Shown here: piece after piece, positions 5,238 through 5,725 of the stretch
Layout: each line of letters begins with the position of its first letter
Numbering within the stretch: position 1 is the first letter of the stretch
NCBI GenBank assembly: GCA_002011835.1
Contig: MTPE01000417.1
Span: 1 to 5,725, forward strand
Length of the DNA stretch: 5,725 bases
Direction of reading: 5' to 3'
DNA from: Desulfarculaceae bacterium JdFR-95
Lineage (GTDB): Bacteria > Desulfobacterota > Desulfarculia > Desulfarculales > Desulfarculaceae
Position numbers and translations under genes: made by a program
Notes under the pieces: generated by a model
The model's database searches: none
What the model was told of the DNA's origin: nothing
The model's input: only the letters and a program-made list of their open reading frames with translations

Positions 5238-5725
5238 TCAGGCCCACCAAGCATAGAGTACGGTCACCACCAACACGCTGGCCACCCGCACCGCCTGGCC
5301 CACGGCCAGCAGCCAGGCCCCGGTGCGGGGGGAGTAGATGCCCAGGTAGTGGGGGAGCTGGTGGCGCAGGGCCCGCACCGGCGTGGCCACCATGTTGCCG
5401 ATGAGCAGGGCCACCACCACCTCCTTCAGGCCCAGGTCGCCGGAGTGCAGCAGGGCTCCGGCCGCGGCGAAACCGCTGGTGAACTCCGCCGCCACCGCCA
5501 GCACCACCACGCTCATGGCCTCCACCGGCAGGCTGCGGCTGGAGACCCATCCCGCCAGGGCGTGGCTCAGCCAGGCGAAGAACCCGCCCCGCGCCAGCAG
5601 GAACACCACCACGTACACCGGCACGATGATCACCAGCATGCGCTGCAGGCGCCGGCGGAACTTGTCCCAGGTCTCGCGCCACAGCTCGGGCCAGGGCCGC
5701 CTGGGCGGCGCCGCGGTGGGGGAAG
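5238..5725 (-). CDS. nucleoside-recognition (Gate) type membrane protein, C-terminal part
   Basis: The frame runs unbroken from the right edge to a TGA at 5238-5240, giving 161 visible residues; the N-terminal part lies outside. An ATG at 5639 is probably internal, since the upstream frame stays open and the sequence before it (RRPWPELWRETWDKFRRRLQ) reads like a cytoplasmic linker. Hydrophobic segments sit at about 29-43, 67-92, 101-116 and 136-158 of the visible part, so this is a polytopic inner-membrane protein. AEFTSGFAAAGALL (79-92), GNMVATPVRALRHQLP (109-124) and LGIYSPRTG (127-135) resemble, from memory, the second half of nucleoside-recognition domain proteins annotated in sulfate reducers and methanogens. 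The substrate is unknown. Its place directly ahead of cbiD, 23 nt apart on the same strand, suggests uptake of cobalt or a corrinoid precursor, but this is guilt by association only. The fold call is moderate; the function is not assigned. Confidence 0.7.
   Translation of the reverse strand, partial: SPTAAPPRRPWPELWRETWDKFRRRLQRMLVIIVPVYVVVFLLARGGFFAWLSHALAGWVSSRSLPVEAMSVVVLAVAAEFTSGFAAAGALLHSGDLGLKEVVVALLIGNMVATPVRALRHQLPHYLGIYSPRTGAWLLAVGQAVRVASVLVVTVLYAWWA

Noticed and set aside
4103..5254. Upstream extension of the cbiET frame across cbiD
   Set aside because: The extension is low-complexity shadow sequence over cbiD; the GTG at 4102 with AAGGAGG gives a normal-length CbiE start.
4267..5404. 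Overlapping plus-strand open frames opposite cbiD and the membrane gene
   Set aside because: Composition is Pro/Arg/Gly/His rich and the opposite strand encodes well-conserved CbiD; no independent evidence for coding.

Overview
The window is a compact block of anaerobic (early cobalt insertion) cobalamin biosynthesis genes, all on the minus strand and transcribed from right to left. The order of transcription is: the C-terminal part of a polytopic membrane protein of the nucleoside-recognition (Gate) type, then cbiD, a cbiE-cbiT fusion, cbiF, cbiG and cbiH. From cbiD onward every gene overlaps the next: 4 nt for cbiD/cbiET, 8 nt for cbiET/cbiF, 4 nt for cbiF/cbiG, and an unusual long out-of-frame overlap for cbiG/cbiH. 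The membrane gene ends 23 nt before cbiD. This layout implies one polycistronic, translationally coupled transcript whose promoter lies beyond the right edge.

The five enzymes cover the middle of the corrin ring pathway. CbiH contracts the ring with C17 methylation, CbiF methylates C11, CbiG opens the lactone and releases the two-carbon fragment, CbiD methylates C1, and CbiET methylates C5 and C15 with decarboxylation of the C12 acetate. CbiD and CbiG mark this as the oxygen-independent route, so the fused methyltransferase is better called CbiET than CobL. The cobaltochelatase, CbiL, CbiJ/CobK, CbiC and CbiA are not in the window. The membrane protein has no proven function here; its position suggests transport linked to cobalt or corrinoids.

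The left 263 bases hold no minus-strand gene. This stretch is less GC-rich than the rest, carries several inverted repeats, and its first 68 bases can be read as the tail of a plus-strand gene converging on the cbi operon. The repeats would then be terminators between convergent units, but none is a textbook example.

The extreme GC content, the strong third-position GC bias (which creates long false open frames on the opposite strand), the anaerobic pathway and the membrane protein next to cbiD fit a high-GC anaerobe, perhaps a Desulfobacterota (deltaproteobacterial) sulfate reducer or relative. That assignment is an inference from gene style only. I see no mobile element, tRNA, rRNA, CRISPR array or new system. 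The points most worth checking are the cbiG/cbiH junction and the membrane protein.
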